Of a DNA stretch of 64,000 bases, positions 61,960 through 64,000 are shown in pieces. This DNA comes from Planctomycetota bacterium (GTDB taxonomy: Bacteria > Planctomycetota > UBA8742 > UBA2392). The stretch is taken from assembly GCA_003576915.1 (NCBI GenBank), contig QEVF01000016.1, forward strand, positions 1 to 64,000, read 5' to 3'. The notes below the pieces were generated by a model. It was not told where the DNA came from. It saw nothing but the letters and a program-made list of their open reading frames with translations, and did no database searches. The translations under genes were made by a program, and so were the position numbers. Position 1 is the first letter of the stretch, and the number at the start of each line of letters is the position of its first letter.

Positions 61960-62607
61960 TCAGCCCATGGAGCCTTCGAAGAACTTCTCGATGCGCTGCC
62001 AGAGGTCACGCTCTGCAGCCTCGCGATACTCGCGATTGCCTTGCTCGTTGTCGAAAAACGCATGACCCACGCCGGGATAGGTGTAGGTCTGGTCCTCGCG
62101 CTGGCTGTCGCTGAGCACACGCTCCAGCGCGCGCACGTCCTCCAGTGGCACCTCGGCGTCCAGTTCGCCAAACACGGCCAAAATGGGCATTTTCGCCCTG
62201 GCAGCAACGTCGAGGGGCTCGGGCACCTCCGAGCCTGTGCCCAAGGGCAGCCGCACGTAGGGGCACACCACGGCGCAGGCGTCAGCCTCGCAATCGGACG
62301 CCAGAAGGGCCAGGGTGCCTCCTACCCAGGCGCCGACGACCCCAACGCGCGCTACGCCCTCTTCGCGCTTGAGCCTGCGCGCGGCTCCCCGCACCTTCGC
62401 GGCAGCGTCGAGAATCTCCGTCGAGCTCAGGTCAAGAAGGCGTCTGGGCGAACGGGAAAGCTCCAGAACTTCGCAGGCATAGCCCCCGGCCGCGAAAAAG
62501 CGGGCGCTGTGCAGTGCAGAGGCGTCTGCCATGAGCCGCTTGGGGACAAGGATTACGGCAGCTCTGGCCGGCGATTTTGCAGGTTGGATCCTCATGGCAA
62601 CTCCCAC
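61960..62607 (-). CDS. Dienelactone-hydrolase-like protein lacking the catalytic nucleophile
   Basis: A 215-residue alpha/beta-hydrolase-like protein. The acid (VFGELDAEVP) and histidine (GVGHAFFDN) of the triad are present. The nucleophile elbow, normally GxCxGG, is GAWVGG, with Trp in place of Cys or Ser. The protein may therefore be catalytically inactive or use another mechanism. The start is uncertain (ATG 62607 or 62595). Confidence 0.72.
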   Translation of the reverse strand: MGVAMRIQPAKSPARAAVILVPKRLMADASALHSARFFAAGGYACEVLELSRSPRRLLDLSSTEILDAAAKVRGAARRLKREEGVARVGVVGAWVGGTLALLASDCEADACAVVCPYVRLPLGTGSEVPEPLDVAARAKMPILAVFGELDAEVPLEDVRALERVLSDSQREDQTYTYPGVGHAFFDNEQGNREYREAAERDLWQRIEKFFEGSMG

Positions 62608-62903
62608 CCGGAAGGCACGGCACAGGAACGCAGGATCAGTCTACGCGTGGTTTGTCACGGAAGCCATGCCCCTGAACGCGGGCCAGAGGCTTCACCCTTT
62701 TTGCTTGCCGCTGGGTCATGCCTGTAACATCATCCACTGGGTATCATTCGAAGTAGGTATTTTGAAACGTGTTGCGCCGGCTGCAAGGATTGCGCCGGCG
62801 CCCAGTCAGGGGCGGCGTTCACGTCGGCCGCCTGAAGTGCAGTCGCAGGCACTTGCTCCGCGCGGCGCCTTAGCGCCAGCCGGTGGACCATCGGGTTCCC
62901 TTC

Positions 62904-64000
62904 ATGCTCAACCTCAAATACGGACAACAGGCGGTTTCGCGGGGCTTTATCACGCCGCAGCGCCTGCAGCAGGTACTCGCCAAGCAGCGCCAGCTCGCCG
63001 ATCAGGGCAAGAAGGTCAGCGTGCGCATGATTCTGGAGAAGTCGAAGCTCCTTACGCCGGATCAACTCGACCAGCTCGACCGCGACCTGAACATCAAGGT
63101 CGTCAAGAAGAAGACGAGCACGATCCAGAAGGCGGCGGTGCAACAGCGGCAGCAGGCCCGACCGGTGCAGTCCATCAGCGCCGAGAACTTCATGGGCGAT
63201 GAGGCCCTGCCCGACGTTTCCGGCACCCGCGACGCCAACCCGGACGCCACGATTTACAGTCCGCCTCCGCCGGACATGCAAGAACGCATCCGCCAGGAAC
63301 GCGAAAAAGCCAAGGCCGCCGTACGCCAGAAGAACGATGCCATCGCCGGCGCAGCGCCGCGTCAGGCGCCCCCGGCGCGGCCGCAGCCCGCCCCCGCGCG
63401 AAAGCCGGAGCCTCAGTTCGCCGAACCGATGATGGAACCGGAGATGGAGCCCGAGCCCTTCGCCGATGCTGCGCCGGAACTCGAGCGCATGGATTCATCG
63501 CCGAAGCTGGAGTCTCTGGCAGCCGAGTACCAGGGCATTCAGGCCCCCGAGGCTGAGGCCCTTCCGACCCTTGAGGCGGGCGGCTTTGACCAGTTCGGTG
63601 AAGCGCCGGCCCAACAGGGCTTTGGCGAAATCGCGCCCCAGGCCGAGGGATTCGACCAGGGCGGCCATATGTTCTCCGGCACAGCCGCACTGGGCGCCGA
63701 ACCCGAGCCGGGCGCCAACTGGGGTGAAGAGCCCGCCGCGCCCACCTTCGATGACGGGGGAGCAGCGCCTCTCGACGCCACCATGTACAGCCCGCCGCCG
63801 CCCCAGTACCAGCCGGCGGAGCCCGAAGTTCAGCCGCAGGCCGAGGGCTTTGACAGCTTCGGCGAAGATGCCGCCCCGGCCGCGCCCGGTTTTGGCGACG
63901 AGCCTCAGGGCGGTGATCTGGGCGCCACGCTTTACAGCCCGCCCCCTGCCGGGTTCAGCCCCGGTCGCGCCGCGCCCGAAATGGCGCCGGAGCCCGAAGC
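62904..64000 (+). CDS. Large protein with repeated A-T-x-Y-S-P-P-P motifs, cut by the window end
   Basis: The frame is open from ATG 62904 to the last base (365 complete codons), with no stop, so the gene is partial. The N-terminus (GFITPQRLQQVLAKQRQLADQ) is a helical domain of the type found before kinase or signalling modules. From about 100 the sequence is disordered and Pro/Glu/Ala-rich. The motif [DG]AT[IML]YSPPP occurs three times (near residues 125, 293 and 340), spaced by acidic GFDxFGE-like segments. The repeated Thr in a short fixed context suggests phosphorylation sites recognised by FHA domains; this is inference. The 296 bp upstream contain no other gene. Confidence 0.7.
   Translation, partial: MLNLKYGQQAVSRGFITPQRLQQVLAKQRQLADQGKKVSVRMILEKSKLLTPDQLDQLDRDLNIKVVKKKTSTIQKAAVQQRQQARPVQSISAENFMGDEALPDVSGTRDANPDATIYSPPPPDMQERIRQEREKAKAAVRQKNDAIAGAAPRQAPPARPQPAPARKPEPQFAEPMMEPEMEPEPFADAAPELERMDSSPKLESLAAEYQGIQAPEAEALPTLEAGGFDQFGEAPAQQGFGEIAPQAEGFDQGGHMFSGTAALGAEPEPGANWGEEPAAPTFDDGGAAPLDATMYSPPPPQYQPAEPEVQPQAEGFDSFGEDAAPAAPGFGDEPQGGDLGATLYSPPPAGFSPGRAAPEMAPEPE

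Noticed and set aside
1..64000. CRISPR arrays, insertion sequences, prophage genes
   Set aside because: No regularly spaced repeats, transposase, integrase or phage structural genes were seen.

Overview
The window is GC-rich DNA, densely packed with genes, from a diderm bacterium: it has lipoproteins, an outer-membrane factor, a beta-barrel protein, an AsmA-like protein and an lspA gene. The prenyltransferase/squalene-oxidase-repeat proteins, the large AsmA-like protein and the mix of many unrelated short operons suggest a Planctomycetota-like lineage, probably from a metagenome. That placement is inference from gene content; the window has no rRNA or other taxonomic marker.

The most notable region is 1.9-7.9 kb. 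Three paralogous genes (1955-2803, 3221-4135, 4199-5086) each read through an in-frame TGA directly after a signal peptide. The first has two TGA codons in a row. The encoded motif is A-G-Sec-Cys-G-P (or A-G-Sec-Sec-K-G), followed by a Gly- or Pro-rich tether, a thioredoxin-like domain with no active-site cysteines and a helical C-terminus. A short hairpin follows each TGA at nearly the same distance, as expected of a bacterial SECIS. selA (5621-7039) and a tRNA-Sec gene with anticodon TCA (7754-7846) lie just downstream. The region therefore holds selenoprotein genes together with part of the selenocysteine machinery; selB and selD are not in the window.

From 7.9 to 15.5 kb a minus-strand operon encodes a CusA/CusB/OMF-type metal efflux pump, a YHS-like metal-binding protein and a Cys-rich exported protein. 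Its promoter has the 19-bp spacer and dyad typical of MerR-family operators. From 15.7 to 27 kb are a membrane-anchored repeat/squalene-oxidase-like protein, a DUF1275 protein, corA, two parvulin-like proteins, arfB, a trypsin-like protease, hemW, a C45 hydrolase, lspA, pyrD and a small zinc ribbon. From 27 to 32 kb four tandem paralogous family-2 glycosyltransferases and a methyltransferase suggest a surface-polysaccharide locus.

From 32 to 48 kb lie a Cys-type molybdenum formate dehydrogenase, a short terminator-bounded transcript candidate, a RIO kinase, a DUF58 protein, rlmN, rsmD, an AsmA-like giant, an outer-membrane protein, a 7TM-HD hydrolase, a cysteine desulfurase and a PilT-type ATPase. 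From 48 to 64 kb are a mannose-6-phosphate isomerase, a class III nucleotide cyclase, a ferritin-like diiron protein, an orphan DNA methyltransferase, modABC (which could supply the formate dehydrogenase with molybdate), a Nif3-like protein, a nuclease, a PAP2 phosphatase, metK, a YaeQ-like protein, a dienelactone-hydrolase-like protein without its nucleophile, and the start of a gene with repeated A-T-x-Y-S-P-P-P motifs that runs off the end.
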